Assembly: GCA_030737875.1 (NCBI GenBank)
Contig: CM060918.1
Location: forward strand, 773,630,552 to 773,694,551
DNA length: 64,000 bases
Origin: Allium sativum
Lineage: Eukaryota; Streptophyta; Magnoliopsida; Asparagales; Amaryllidaceae
Direction: 5' to 3'
The first letter of the stretch is position 1. Each line of letters starts with the position of its first letter. Below the pieces are notes generated by a model, which had not been told where the DNA came from, searched no databases, and saw only the letters and a program-made list of their open reading frames with translations. A program made the position numbers and the translations under genes. This document shows positions 22,362 to 33,865 of the stretch, one piece after another.

Positions 22362-23610
22362 CCAGATTGTTTCATATCTCGATTCAGCAAAGTGCAAGTC
22401 CTGTAATTATGATAGTGGTCATGCTTTTTAGGATCTACAGAAGCTTCATTGTTTTTGTGATTGCCTTGTTTTCCATTGTTCAGCTTAGGCATGTTGTGGG
22501 CTGCTCCTTTACCCTTATCGGAGGATACTCTGATCTATTTTCCTTTGATACTGTTGTCGATGGTGCACGCCTTTGGGTTATTGTACTGGTTGCCCCGAGA
22601 AGCTCGATTACACCTTACGTCTTCTTGGCATAGGAATTGCTCAGCCTTTTCGTAGAAGGCCCCTAGGGTCTTAGGCTATTTTCTATCGATCCAGGCGCCA
22701 AATTCAGAGGTAGGAAGGACACGTTTGCAAGCTGGAAGAGTACGGTGCGAGGTTACGGGTTGTCGACCTTGGTGAGGGCGGTATTGAATCACGCAAGATA
22801 GCTTTTGATGGATTTTGCAGGACCTATGTAAAGATTGGATAGGGTGAGGGCATTCTTCGGAGCTGGAATGTGCATTCTGAACTACCTTACCAACTCAGTG
22901 GCTAGTTGGCCAAAGTTGTTGACAGATCCGAGCAGAAAGCGGGTGAACCAAAGAAAAGATGTGTTTAACAAGAAAATTGGGAAACACTTGCATTTGATCG
23001 CGTCGGTGGCCCGGCTGGAGTCCATTTGCCACTGATAGCGGTTCAGGAAAGCACAGGGGTCAATCGTGCCATCTGTTGCATATTGAAGTGTCGGGACCAC
23101 TCAGCTTAGCGTACGATCCGAGTGAAGGGGTTACGCCTCAAGTGGGTTTCCCAAGATTCATTAGCATTTCCTCTCATATCTCTCATGATTCTTCGGACCA
23201 TGTCGAGGAGACATGTTAGGTAGGGATCTTCTAATGGAATCCATTGGTTTTAGTGAACTTCAGGAGTTCTGTACCGTGGACGCCTTCTGTAATTCACATC
23301 GGGCTCATCCCCTTCCATGTCGTTGACATCGATGGCCTGGTTTTGATATGGCTAGTGAGGTTGAGAGGTATGGTGTGTATTATGATTTGGATGGACTTGG
23401 GCCTGCTGGGTTGCAGGAAGCGTGGGCTCCAAGTTCTCAGCAACGACAATTGGGTTCTATCAAGCAGGGGATCAGTTACTTGGACCTGGTTCATCATGGA
23501 TAATCAACCGGAAGCGATCACGGTATTGTGTTCCCTGCTATAAGTGATGGTGGTTCTATCACCGTTCCCATTTCTGCTGTCATGGCCGTTAGTATTAGCG
23601 TTAGAGCAAA
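22362..23610 (-). pseudogene. Gag of Tat-like element F, second part
   Basis: The minus-strand frames read, from 23100 down, LQYATDGTIDPCAFLNRYQW, ATDAIKCKCFPIFL and SFLWFTRFLLGSVNNFGQLA. This is the Retrotrans_gag layout of Tat/Athila-type Gypsy capsids (DGTxDPxxHL, TDAxxCKxFP, WFxxLPxxSIxxFxxL). Further down come KAEQFLCQEDVRCNRA-type sequence near 22660 and DPKKHDHYHNYRTC near 22420, resembling the C-terminal Tat gag segments. Many stops and frame changes are present. The part upstream of 23610 joins 59438-59817 once the Tekay array is removed. Downstream it is cut at 22361 by element S. Confidence 0.7.
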
Positions 23611-23982
23611 TGTGACACCCCACGTCCGTTATTGTCACTCACAAAGGGAATGCATTAAGTTCCGTGAAGCGTTATAGGTTAACAAATGCAGAATATTACA
23701 AGACAGACATAATTAAGATAGCAGCGAAAATTCAAATTTTTATTTCAAACACAAATCATACATCGTGGTCCAAAATAACATAAGTCACAAAAACCATTAC
23801 AATAACATAACTTCTGTCTTGTACCATCAGAGTACATAAATATAAAAATCATAACATAACTCCCCAAGAAAAGAGAGTTAAGCCATTGTAGAAATAAGAA
23901 CTTGAGCCATACTTCGAAAGCAGCTCTAGCAAGATGATATCTGAGTCTTGACTAAGCCTGAGTGTTTCCTCCCTGAGAATCT

Positions 23983-23998
23983 GGGGGGGGGGGGGGGG
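23983..23998 (+). repeat. Homopolymer of 16 G
   Basis: Sixteen consecutive G residues on the plus strand. The corresponding stretch is a broken G-rich run (GGGAGGGGGGGAGG) in LTR2 (49166-49180) and GGGAGGGGGG in LTR3. A polymerase-slippage or assembly-error hotspot. Confidence 0.95.
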
Positions 23999-24382
23999 CG
24001 ACGGAAGAAAGAAGAGGAAACAAAAGGTTCAGACATGAAGTCTGGCGAGTCTAGTTACTTGTAGCAAGTAAATAAACAGAAGTAGCATGACAGGCGTATA
24101 AAGTGGATAAGGGAGATCACTACATAAATGGCAAGTGTGACAAGGTAAATAGGATAAGATGCATACGCTTCTCTAACGATTACTCTGCACTATTACTAGT
24201 ATAATAGAACGAGGTGATCCCTTACACTTCAAGGTGGTAGACTTGGGCATACGTCCAAATATACCCTAACTACTACCCTAATCGATCGGCTCCCTACTTC
24301 GTAGACACTTTGTGCCGACCCCACTGTAGGATGTATCACATCCTAAAGTGGCAACCCCTCACTGATATGCACAGCCCCATAC

Positions 24383-25369
24383 TACATGTCCTTATACATC
24401 AGAAAAAAATGGTTTAATAGAAAGAAAACATAGGCACATTGTTGAAACTGGTTTAACTTTACTTGCACAGGCCTCTATGCCTTTAAAATTTTGGCCTGAA
24501 GCATTTAATACTGTTGCGCACTTGATAAATTTATTGCCAACAAAAAATTTAAATTTCAAAAGTCACACAGGATGTTCTAACTAAAGTTAAACCAGATTAT
24601 GAACATTCGAAGGTGTTTGGATGTCAATGTTTTCCTTGTCTGTAATCTTACATTACACATAAATTAGATTTCAGAACTTACTTTCATGAATCTTACTAGC
24701 AACTATAGTCTTGTTGGTCGTAATCGTCATATTCTTGATTTATATAAGCGCTCGCTAACCAGTAGCAAAGTCCCATTTTAATATGTCTAGTCTTTCTCCC
24801 TGTCCTGTAAGTGCTCTTGGGAGACTTGTTTCGAGATTCATTCTCTCTATTAGGAGATCGATGCCCATTCCGAAACTCATACTAAATTGATTGGAGAGAT
24901 CGAGATTCTTGAAAAACAACGCATCATTCCTAAAGTTTAGTATACTTGTTTATATATCCCTATGACTGGAATGTCTTACGCATATGTCACTAACTCACCC
25001 AGACATACTGAATACTAAACCGAACAATTAAACCGTCTACCAATGGACCCGAAGGTTACGTCCATATAATGGACTTTCAGATAGAGCCTGGTTCGTCAGT
25101 CTTTCGAAGTATACCTGAGTGAGTGAGAGCACAGCGAAGACAGAGATCTCTAATAGGAGACCAGCAAGAGCATATAAATCGACCTGTAAGAGACTTCCAG
25201 TCTCTCAATAATGATAGGGTATAGCACATAGACCTATAAGAGCACGTATCTCAGACTGGAACGAATAAGTGATTGTTTAAACTGGTTCTTAAGTAGTGGT
25301 TCGCTCGCCTTGGTTACCTAATGGTCGTAGACTGGACCTCTTACAGAGCTCAGAGTTCGTACTGGACCT
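24383..25369 (+). mobile_element. Insertion with Copia integrase fragment inside LTR1
   Basis: LTR2 and LTR3 lack this 987-bp segment. CATAC flanks it on both sides (24378-24382 and 25370-25374). Its left third encodes on the plus strand a Copia integrase/connector piece reading ERKHRHIVETGLTLLAQASM, then PLKFWPEAFNTVAHLINLLP, then after a frame break KVKPDYEHSKVFGCQCFPC (about 24396-24650). The rest is not recognisable; it repeats GAGACC/TCTCTAATAGGAGA-like and CTGGACCTC pieces. Ends are not TG...CA, so this is not an intact LTR element. It may be a truncated Copia copy plus filler DNA from break repair. Confidence 0.65.
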
Positions 25370-25940
25370 CATACAGGTGTCACGGTCGTCTTATCTCCCT
25401 CTACCGACTCATGCACGCACATTACCCGGTTAGTTTGCGCCGCCTACACCGTCCTCCATGTTTGGATCTCTTACAATCAGCCAGTAAGCGTGCCCCCTCT
25501 CCGCGTAGTACAGAGTATTTTTTTTGATACTTACTCTGGGTTACTGACTGAAATGGTTCCCACACAATATGATACAAGCTCTCCCTTTTATCTTATATCC
25601 CCCACTAGGTTTTCACTGACTATGTATACCACTAGGTATCTTTAATTACATAGCCCTACTCATTTCTGCTAGTTATTATTACCCTAAAAGGTGTCTTTAA
25701 TTACATAACTTTTATATTTTCCACCGGTTATGTATACAAATAAGTGTCTTTGATTACATAACCTTATTGGGTTAAGTTTGTGGGCCTATATGTAAATATT
25801 ACCCACCCCTCAGATTTATTTAACCTACCCACTGTACAGCCAATTTTACTTACTTAAGTTCATAATCATAAAATCCCTATGGATTAAATTAGGTTAAGTA
25901 TTCCAATTCATTACCATGTCCATTTATGGTTCATAATGGG

Positions 25941-26160
25941 CTAGACCCCCCACATTAGACCTACAACTTGTGGATGCTGGATATGTCGGTCAGGTCCGAG
26001 GAGACTCCTTCCACAAGTTGGGCCTAACCTCGTGTCATAGCCCGATTCATATGTGCACACTTAGACCTCCCACATTAGGTTCAACATTAGTGGCTGCTGG
26101 ATAGGCCGGTCGGATCTGGGCAGACTTCCACCACTAATGTAACCTAACCTCGTGTCATAA
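25941..26160. repeat. 120-bp direct duplication with inner inverted repeats
   Basis: Two units, starting at 25941 and 26061, each contain inverted arms around a GC-richer centre. In the second unit, ATTAGGTTCAACATTAGTGG pairs with CCACTAATGTAACCTAA. LTR3 keeps both units (57791-58010); LTR2 lost part of the first (near 50145-50165). The arms could form hairpins in the LTR transcript. Confidence 0.75.
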
Positions 26161-27112
26161 GTGCAATTACATTTTCTAATTGTAATTACTAGACATTTCA
26201 TTCTCATCCAATTCTTACCTATGTATTTATAGGTGATTATGTCCCTTTTTCCCAATAATTTGATTTATATACCCAACGATGTTTATATTAAAATTATGTC
26301 CATATTAACCCTTTTTCCCCCGTTCCCTAACTAGTGCACTCATAAAATTGGCGGTATGAGCCTAGTCATAAATGTAATAGGAATATAACAAAAGTTAATA
26401 TTTTAACATAACTTGGCATAAACATAAACTAACATGATGATAAGGTGGACATATATGCATAAAACTGATGAACTTGTGGCCGTCAATTGATTCTTAACAT
26501 AACTATGATGTCACAATAAGCATAATTAGATCTAAATTAACAAATTAGATGCCCAACTAGTTTAGATCTAATATTATAGGTACAAGGTGATAAACTAGAT
26601 CTGATTAACAATTCAAATGCCCACATAATTTAGATCCAACGATTTAAAAGTGGATCTACAAAAATAAGGTTTGAGGTTCACATCATGGCATGTCATAGAA
26701 GTTACCATAGATCTAACAAGATAGAGATTTGATCAATGGTTAAAATAGATCTAGCACAAATCATAGAATGCCACAAAGGTTACAATAGATTCAACAAGAT
26801 AGAGATTTTGATCCAAATCCTAACCAATTTAGAATGTCATATGTTCATGATTTACAATGGATCTGATATAATTTAGGCACATGAACAAATCCAAGTCATG
26901 GTCGTGTCATATTTACTTTTAAATATTCAAATCAAAAAGCAACTAGAAACTCACATTGTTAGGAATAGAAAATAGAGATAGAATGGATCTTGAATCTCTA
27001 GATTTGATTTGCAAAACTGATAGTTGTAGAAGATAACGGATTCAGTTCAGACACCAGTAGAGTTTGGACACCATGAAGTCTTAACGAAGAAAACAAGAGA
27101 AATGACCATGTA

Positions 27113-27205
27113 TATATATCTTCCAAACCTTCTAAAATTGACTGCCACCTCAGCCCTAGGGGTGTAGACACCCCTGTGGGTGGGTCGACCCCCTAGAGCG
27201 GGAAA
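27113..27205 (-). promoter_or_regulatory. LTR1 promoter: TATA box, GTCGAC palindrome, E2F-like site
   Basis: TATATATA lies at 27113-27120. About 40 bp upstream on the minus strand are a decayed GGTGTAGACACC and a GGGTCGACCCC palindrome (27157-27193). Next comes TTTCCCGC (complement of 27198-27205), which equals the E2F consensus. LTR2 and LTR3 carry a longer version of the palindrome array. Confidence 0.5.
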
Positions 27206-27289
27206 TCTGCTGCCTCTTTTACTTTTTCAAATTCAAACTATTCTGGACAAGGTGCTGACTCATATGTGACTCCTATATGACTTATATGT

Positions 27290-27322
<33 letters not shown>

Positions 27323-27526
27323 TATATATTCTTTCTACGTGTATACAAACTTAAAACCCTCAGAACTTCTCCATACGGTGTCCATTTTAAACAAACCAAA
27401 TATCTATCTTGAACAAAATTTCGAGATGGACGTAATGTCGCAGTCCATTTTCCCTAATTCTGAATATTAAATTAATTATTATTTAATTTATCCTCTTTAA
27501 TGTTAACAAAATTACGGGGTGTTACT

Positions 27527-27541
27527 TTCCCTCCCACTTAA
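27527..27541 (-). other. Polypurine tract of the first Tekay interior
   Basis: The minus strand reads TAAGTGGGAGGGAA before the LTR1 start. It is a slightly decayed version of TAAGTAGGGGGGAA at 51752-51765. Confidence 0.75.
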
Positions 27542-28054
27542 AGGATTTCATCCCCGAAATCTCCAAGTTGAGAAGAATGCATATCCTACCATCCATCATC
27601 CATCAACTCATTTATCAATCATTGACATCGGTTGTCCTTAAAGATTTAATGCTTATGTGAATATATGCAAAAGTGTGTGTATATGTCCTAATACTAATGG
27701 GAAAATCAGGCGGTATACTAATTCAGTTGACCCCCTTAATGCAATGTATCTTAGTGCCATGAATCCAATATTTATGCAAATAATCCTATTATAACATGTG
27801 AGTTCTATATGTGTGCACACTCATTCGTCCAAGTGCAACATCTATATGCTAACTCATCCATTTCCACCCATAAAAGAAAAGAAAATTCACACACATCCAT
27901 ATGCAGTATGAGAGTGATTGAGCCGATCTAGTGCCTAATGTACGTGTATATGCGTCCATAGGCAACCACTAGCAAACACTTGCATCCACTTGCATCCATT
28001 AAACATAACATGTTTCAAACACATGTTTACATCCATAGGATTCCTATCTAAAGG
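27542..28054 (-). other. Non-coding 3' region of the first Tekay interior
   Basis: About 500 bp between the integrase/chromodomain stop and the polypurine tract. No frame is readable. It matches 51767-52273 of the second interior. Confidence 0.7.
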
Positions 28055-29466
28055 TTGAAAAATACTATGGATAAGATATACTCAAATGATAGAAATAAGC
28101 ACAGATATAACTTTGAAAAAGGAGTTAAGAACATACCTTCGAAAAGGAATGGGTATGAAGCACGAATCTTGTCTTTGGTCTCCCAAGTCGCATCCTCTGG
28201 GTTATCTCCCCATCGAACCTTTAGCAACTTGATCTCTTTATTGCGTAGCTTCTTAACTTATGATCCAAAAATACGGGTAGGGACCCGCTTGACTGTCGCC
28301 TCCTGTTCCTCTTCTACTTCTTCCAACACACTCGGCTCAACAATTACTGCAGTGTCATGTAGGCACTTCCGCAGATGGTAGACGTTGAAAACATCATGAA
28401 CACCGGATAGATTTTCTGGGTGCTTTACTATATAGGCTATTTGGCCAATCCTCTCGGTTATGGGAAATGGTCCAACAAACCTAGGTGCCAACTTCCCTAG
28501 CGATCCGAAGCGGACCACATTCCTCAGAGGTAATACTCTGATAAAAACTAAGTCTCCCACTTCAAATTCGATGTCAGACCTTCTCTTGCCTGTATATGAC
28601 TTCTGCCAATCTTGAGCAGCCTTCATCCGCCGTCGAATAAGGTCAATCTTTTCGGACGTTTCTCTAACCATATCTGGTCCAAGTAATAATTTTTCTGTAG
28701 ATTCCCACCACCAAGTTGGTGATCTACTAGGTCATCCGTACAATGCTTCAAAGGGTGACATGCCGATGTTGGACCGATAGCTGTTGTTATAGGAAAACTC
28801 TACTAAAGGAAGGTGCTCTTCCCAAGTCCCTCCGAAGTCTAGGATACACAGCCTCAAAAGATCTTTAAGAATCCTGTTCTCCCTCTCTGCCTGTCCATCG
28901 ATCGGAGGATGATAAGCGGTGCTCAAACACAACTGTGTACCTAATTCTTCTTTCAAGCTCCACAAAAATTCAATGGTAAAGATGGGGCCATGATCACTTA
29001 CAATGCTGGAAGGCACCCCAAAAAGACGAACTATCTCACGAACATAAATTACTGCCAACCATGATGCCGTCCTCTTACTCTTAACTGGAATAAAGTGAGC
29101 GATCTTAGTGAGTCTATCTACCATAACCTAGATACCAGTGTTGCCTTTCTTCAATCTAGGCAAACCATTTATGAAATCCATAGAGACGCTTTCCCATTTC
29201 CACTGAGGAACCTCCAAAGGATGAGGTAATCCACCGGGGTTCTTTTGCTCAGCGTTAACTTGCTGGCAAACTAAACATTGGGAAACAAATTCGGCTACAT
29301 CTATCTTCATCCCAGCCTAAAAGAAAACCCTCTTCATGTTCTTGTACATCTTATCACCGCCTGGATTAATGGTCATCTTAGAATGGTGGGCTTCTTCTAG
29401 GATTGCCCTTATCAAGCTTCCAGTTTGAGGAACACAAAGCCTTCCACCTCGTCGCAAACACCCCTT
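28055..29466 (-). pseudogene. Integrase with chromodomain, first Tekay copy, broken
   Basis: Minus-strand order: an HHCC zinc finger (HHSKMTI near 29370 and SQCLVCQQVNAEQKNPGG near 29270), a DDE core (MVDRLTKIAHFIPVKS, SSIVSDHGPIFTIEF, DGQAERENRILKDLL; 29124-28732), then a GPY/F module (LAPRFVGPFPITERIG) to 28258. After an in-frame TAA near 28257 the frame continues as VKKLRNKEIKLLKVRWGDNP and EDATWETKDKI, the LRxKxIxLVKVxWxxxxxEEATWE signature of the Tekay-type chromodomain. Chromodomain integrases bind modified histone H3 and steer insertion into heterochromatin. Stops at about 28257, 28731, 29127 and 29315 break the frame. The chromodomain keeps the conserved RWG better than the second copy (which has QRG). 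Confidence 0.88.
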
Positions 29467-30782
29467 TTAATCTATGGCATATCTACTGAGGTGTCTAGAA
29501 GTCTCCCCTCTTCTAAGCTTTCCTATGAGGCCTAAAATCTGTGGGTCACCTTGTTGTGAAGCTCCTATCTGGTCCATAAGAGTTCGTCGTATCTCCAAGG
29601 ATGCAAACAAATCAGGAAAAATCTCGATGGAGGGTCTAAAATAAAAAGTTGATATGAACTCCAAGTTCTTTCTTTCCACAAACAGAGTACTCAGGGCCAT
29701 CCTCTACCTACTTAGTGCGTTTTCCACCACATTGCCCTTTCCAAAGTATAAGCAATCTCAAAATCATAAGAAGCTAGAAACTCCATCCACCGTTGTTGCC
29801 TTAAATTGAGGTCTTTCTGCGAGAACAAATACTTGAGAGATTTATGATCGGTGTATAACTCGAACTTTTCTCCATGTAAATAATGACGCCACATCTTTAA
29901 TGCGAATACTATGGCAGCTAGCTCTTGATCATGGGTGGGGTAGTTCTTTTCATGAACTCTCAACTGTCTATCCCCATAACATACTACTTTCCCTTCTTGC
30001 ATCAGAACCGCACCAAGCCCTAAACCACACGCATCAGTTTAAACGGTAAACACTTTACTCCCGTCAGGCAAGGTCAAGACTGGGGCTGTTGTCAGCCTAG
30101 TGATTGGGGCTGATATCTTTGCGAAGTCCTCAATGAACTTCCTAAAGTAACTTGCCAACCCAAGAAAGCTTCTCACCTCGGTTGCATTTTTAGGAATCTG
30201 CCAATCTTGCACCGCAACCACCTTGGTGGGATTTACAACTATCCCTTCTTTGGAGACCACATGCCCTAAGAATCTCACCTCTTTTCTCCAAAAATGGCAT
30301 TTGGAGAACCTCGCCTTAAGATGATGGTCACAGAGTGTTTTCAAAACTTCTCTCAAATGTTGGGCATACTCTTCTTCACTTTTGGAGAAGATCAAAATAT
30401 CATCAACAAAGACTACAACGAATTTATTTAGGAACTCCCGAAATACATTACTCATCAGATCGACAAAAAAGGCGGGTGCATTCATCAGCCCAAAAGGCAT
30501 CACTTGTCATTCAAAGAAACCGTCCGTAGTTCTAAAAGCAGTCTTATCTTTGATGTCCTCATTCACCCTAAACTAATGGAAACCCGTGGCCAAGTCTAAC
30601 TGAGAAAATACCGAGGCACCAACAAGCTGATCAAATAAATCATCAATCGTCGGAAGCGGGTGCCTGTTCTTCATAGTCAGTTTATTCAACTCTGTATAGT
30701 CAACAAACAAACGAAGCGAACCATCCGCCTTAGTCTCGAATACTACTGGAGCACCCCATTTAGATATGCTTCGTCTTCTCAT
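29467..30782 (-). pseudogene. Reverse transcriptase and RNase H, first Tekay copy, broken
   Basis: From 30782: [31 protein letters not shown], then after a stop near 30575 [20 protein letters not shown] and the catalytic [14 protein letters not shown]. The thumb ([27 protein letters not shown]) follows. RNase H starts near 30040 with a stop where the first Tyr of YTD belongs, then [32 protein letters not shown] and [17 protein letters not shown]. About 75 bp encoding the segment between TRL and TTAP ([10 protein letters not shown]...KRAL in the second copy) are missing, in frame. The linker to integrase (29700-29467) is readable. The combination FVDD plus RNase H is that of Ty3/Gypsy pol. Confidence 0.92.
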
Positions 30783-31364
30783 GTAGCTCCCCCACTTGCT
30801 TACTTAGCTCCCTCCTTTCCCTCGGAGCCATGTGGCGCACTGGCAATGCAATTGGCTTTACATTGTCCACCAAATATATACGAAAGTCAATCTCGCGTCT
30901 CTGAGGTAAACCCCAAACCTCATCAAAAATATCGGAATAGTCTCGGACTACGGGAACAGATTGCAAGTCATCGATAAATGCATCAAAAGACTCTAAAAAC
31001 TAAGCATAATCGACCCTTATTGGTCATAAGAAATCTCAAAGGTCCTCCTATGACAAGTCAGAAGCCTAACAACCCTCTTCTCACAATCCAGAATGGCACC
31101 ATACGTGGTAAGCCAATCCATTCCTAGAATTAACCCATAGCCCATAAACCCGAGCGCATACGCGTCGCATTCAAACTCGACGCCTAACACAAGTATTTTC
31201 AAACCCTGACAAATCATAGATAAATGGGTCGAACCACCAATGGGGTTTGAAACAACTACGGGATCCACTACCATACTAGTAATTAAGTGCACAGATTCAA
31301 ATACAGAACTTGATATAAATGAATGTGAAGTGCCAGAATCAAAAAGTGTTCTAATATGGTGGTT
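30783..31364 (-). pseudogene. Retropepsin-like protease and linker, first Tekay copy
   Basis: The frame reads ITSMVVDPVVVSNPIGGSTH, then FECDAYALGFMGYGLILGMDW, the ILGMDW motif that marks the C-terminal half of the Gypsy protease. The linker VPVVRDYSDIFDEVWGLPQR leads to the reverse transcriptase. The active-site region (DSGTSHSF in the second copy) lies near 31345, where a stop has replaced the preceding sequence. Pol polyprotein order is normal. Confidence 0.8.
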
Positions 31365-31754
31365 TTAAAGAGAAATTAAACCTTCCACTGAAATTCTTCT
31401 ACCTCTATTAGGGGAACTAATCGCGAGAGCATGCACCTTCCCCCTTGATGTTCCTATCCTTTGACCCTGTCCCAGTGATCCCTTATTCTTCGGGCACTCT
31501 CGAGCAAAGTGTCCAACCTCTCCGCAATTAAAGAAAGTGTTCTTCCTTCTCTTACAGTCTATGGTCAAGTGACCTTCCTTCCCACAACTGTGACATTTTC
31601 TCCTATTCTTGCCTTTGTCATTCTTCCCTCCTTTCTTCTACTGTTGTTGCTATTGATGTTGCTGCTGCCCCTTCTTGGGCCACACCTTCCTATTTTGCAA
31701 TGTCTCCTCAGCCTTTGCTTCCTTCTTTTCTCTACTTCAAAGATTACGAACAAG
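31365..31754 (-). pseudogene. Gag C-terminus with two zinc knuckles, first Tekay copy
   Basis: Contains a first CCHC knuckle around 31570 and a second reading FNCGEVGHFARECPKNKG, in which the first cysteine is Phe (TFFNC for TCFNC). A basic linker follows. Upstream at 31754 the frame is cut by element D; the N-terminus resumes at 48354-48615. The capsid core is absent here, as it is in the second copy, with the same junction (ETED joined to LVRNL or LFVIFEV depending on frame). Confidence 0.8.
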
Positions 31755-32352
31755 TCCTCTGTTTGAATTCAAAAAATGACTCAAACACCAATGGTGTGAA
31801 ATCACACTTCACCAATCATGGTTAGAAATAAAAAGGTGCTACAATCGCAAAATAAATGGAGAAAAACAAGTAAAAGACACGGGATTTTTATAGTGGTTCG
31901 ATTCAATGTGAATCTACGTTCACTTTTCAATCATTCTTCATTATTATGGAAAGGATTACAAAATCTATCATCTCGTACATCGCATTAATTACGCTTGACC
32001 ATTTTTGTGAGAATTATGCACTTTTGCTCTTTTTTCGCTTTGAATCTCACTTGAATTCGATAAGGAACGGAATGGGTTGTGTGATTATACATTTTTCCTT
32101 GGTTCTGTCATGAAAATGTTGCTAGATCTGTGCTTTGAAGAGGAGCAATGGCGATTGGAGATCATTAGGAATAGATCGGAGTGTGAATTAATGGTGCTCG
32201 GAGAAGATGAGATCCATTCCATATTGGAGAAAGGAGGAGAGAAGTTTGGCGACCATTAATGAGGTTTTTAGAAGCTTTGAAATGGTCGAGGAATGATTTA
32301 GGCAACCCTTCGGGGCAGTCCAATCCGTCCTTTGAATTATGGAGCAAGGGAC

Positions 32353-32528
32353 TATTTATAGAAGAAGTTTGTAGGTAATGGCAGTTTCGTAATTATAGGG
32401 TACAGAATTTGGATCGGGCTAAACTTGGATCGGGCGTAAACTTGGATCGGGCGTGAATTTGGATCGGGCGTGACTTTGGATCGGGTGTAAAGTTGGATCA
32501 GGCGTATGTTTGGATCAGGCGTAAGTTA
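32353..32528 (-). promoter_or_regulatory. D LTR promoter: TATA box plus seven 17-bp repeats
   Basis: TATAAATA occupies 32360-32353 on the minus strand. About 50 bp upstream begin seven tandem units of a 17-bp repeat with core GGATCGGGCGTRAA, starting at 32411, 32427, 32444, 32461, 32478, 32495 and 32512. The same layout recurs in the other LTR (46888-47063). The placement suggests a tandem activator-binding array, which is inference. Confidence 0.55.
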
Positions 32529-32922
32529 TTTACAGTTCTGCCACCGCTCTTTATACTTAACCGATCCAAAATAGATGAATATACTGATCCAAATCTATGA
32601 TGTTGCACTGGTCAATCCTTATTTAAATATACCATACCGATCCATTTTATAAGAGCAGTACCGTTCCACTTTGAGGTGAAAGCCCCGATCCATTTTCTGT
32701 TTAATTACTTTTTTCCACCGCTTTTACAGAACTGATCCATTCAGTAAATATGATACCGATCCTGTTCATTTTATTTACCAATAATGCAACTGCATTTTCC
32801 TTCTATTGACACTGTTCCACTTATCTTCAATGTAGTGTCCATTCTTAATGCACACGTGATCCAACTTCAAGCTTTGCCATGTCATGAAAGCTCCAGGCTT
32901 TTTCATGCGTTCAATACATGCG

Positions 32923-32933
<11 letters not shown>

Positions 32934-32967
<34 letters not shown>
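32934..32967. repeat. (TA)n microsatellite
   Basis: A pure TA run of about 34 bp in the D 3' LTR. The 5' LTR has only CTATATATAT at 47459-47468, so the run expanded or contracted after insertion. Confidence 0.95.
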
Positions 32968-32970
<3 letters not shown>

Positions 32971-33850
32971 GTATTGTATTATATGCATAAAGTGGTGGGA
33001 GCTGATGCATCCATAAGAGCTCATGTATGTTCTTAGATGACTTTTGCTTCATGCACATGTTTTATGAATTATCTTCAGGTCCGATCCAAAGTCTATGTGT
33101 ACACTTTGCTTTTTTATCCATTTACACAGTTTATATAAGGAACAATGTCTACAACTATGCCATTACCTTTTTCCAGAACCGCTATGTATAATTTAAATAC
33201 CGATCCATTTGAGTTTGAGGAAGCTAACCTATCATTACGTGATATCATTTCATACATGTTAATGCTTTATGCCTTGTTTACGTGGCTTCATGTAAAAACT
33301 TCGTTCCCTTGAAACCATTTATCAGCATGATGCCTTCATAACATGGACTGCTAGCTCACGTGGAAAATATACTTTGCCATGCACTTCATATCGTTAAATG
33401 GAACTAATATCTTGTAATGTCAAGTCCTTGGACTGATATACATGTTATAATATGATAGTACTTTTAATACTCCGTCAACGTGAATGCATGCGGTGTATCG
33501 ACCCATTATATTATTACAATGCCACGTGTGCAAGCATAAGGGATGATCGATTCATTCCTTGTGAGCATGTTTTTACACATTTTGTTTTTCAAATTCATTC
33601 ATGTGTTAATGATCACGTCTTTCGTTAATGACCGATCCGGGTTCATACTTCGTAACCAGTCCATCTCTTTTGTTCTTGGAGTCGATCCGTATGTTCAAGT
33701 CGACCGACCCGTATAGACCGATCCGATGTAGCGACTGATACGGTGCTCTGCAAAATAGGCCGACCCACTGTTGTGACCAAACCGGTGCCTTGACATAGAC
33801 CGACCCGATCCATATGATTGAGGCCGACCCGGTGCTTTAGCAGGTTAACA

Positions 33851-33865
33851 TTTTCCCCTCGAAGG
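33851..33865 (-). other. Polypurine tract of element D
   Basis: The minus strand reads CTTCGAGGGGAAAA immediately before the LTR start TGTTAACC, which sets D's orientation. Confidence 0.75.

Larger units (their letters stand above)
23611..27526 (-). repeat. LTR1 of the Tekay-like array, with a 987-bp insertion
   Basis: Begins TGTGACACCCCACG and ends CGGGGTGTTACT (the final A is mutated to T). Without the insertion at 24383-25369 it is close to 2.93 kb, like LTR2 and LTR3. Landmarks: poly-G at 23983, three ACTAGGTGTCTTTAATTACA-type units at about 25620-25765, the 120-bp duplicated inverted-repeat block at 25941-26160, and the promoter region at 27113-27205. Confidence 0.88.
31760..33850 (-). 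repeat. 3' LTR of element D
   Basis: Pairs with 46296-48353: in the first 145 aligned bases I count six mismatches, but later stretches differ by about one base in ten. It contains TATAAATA (32353-32360), a 17-bp array, an (AT)n run, and many CCGATCCA words across 32570-33840. Confidence 0.9.
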
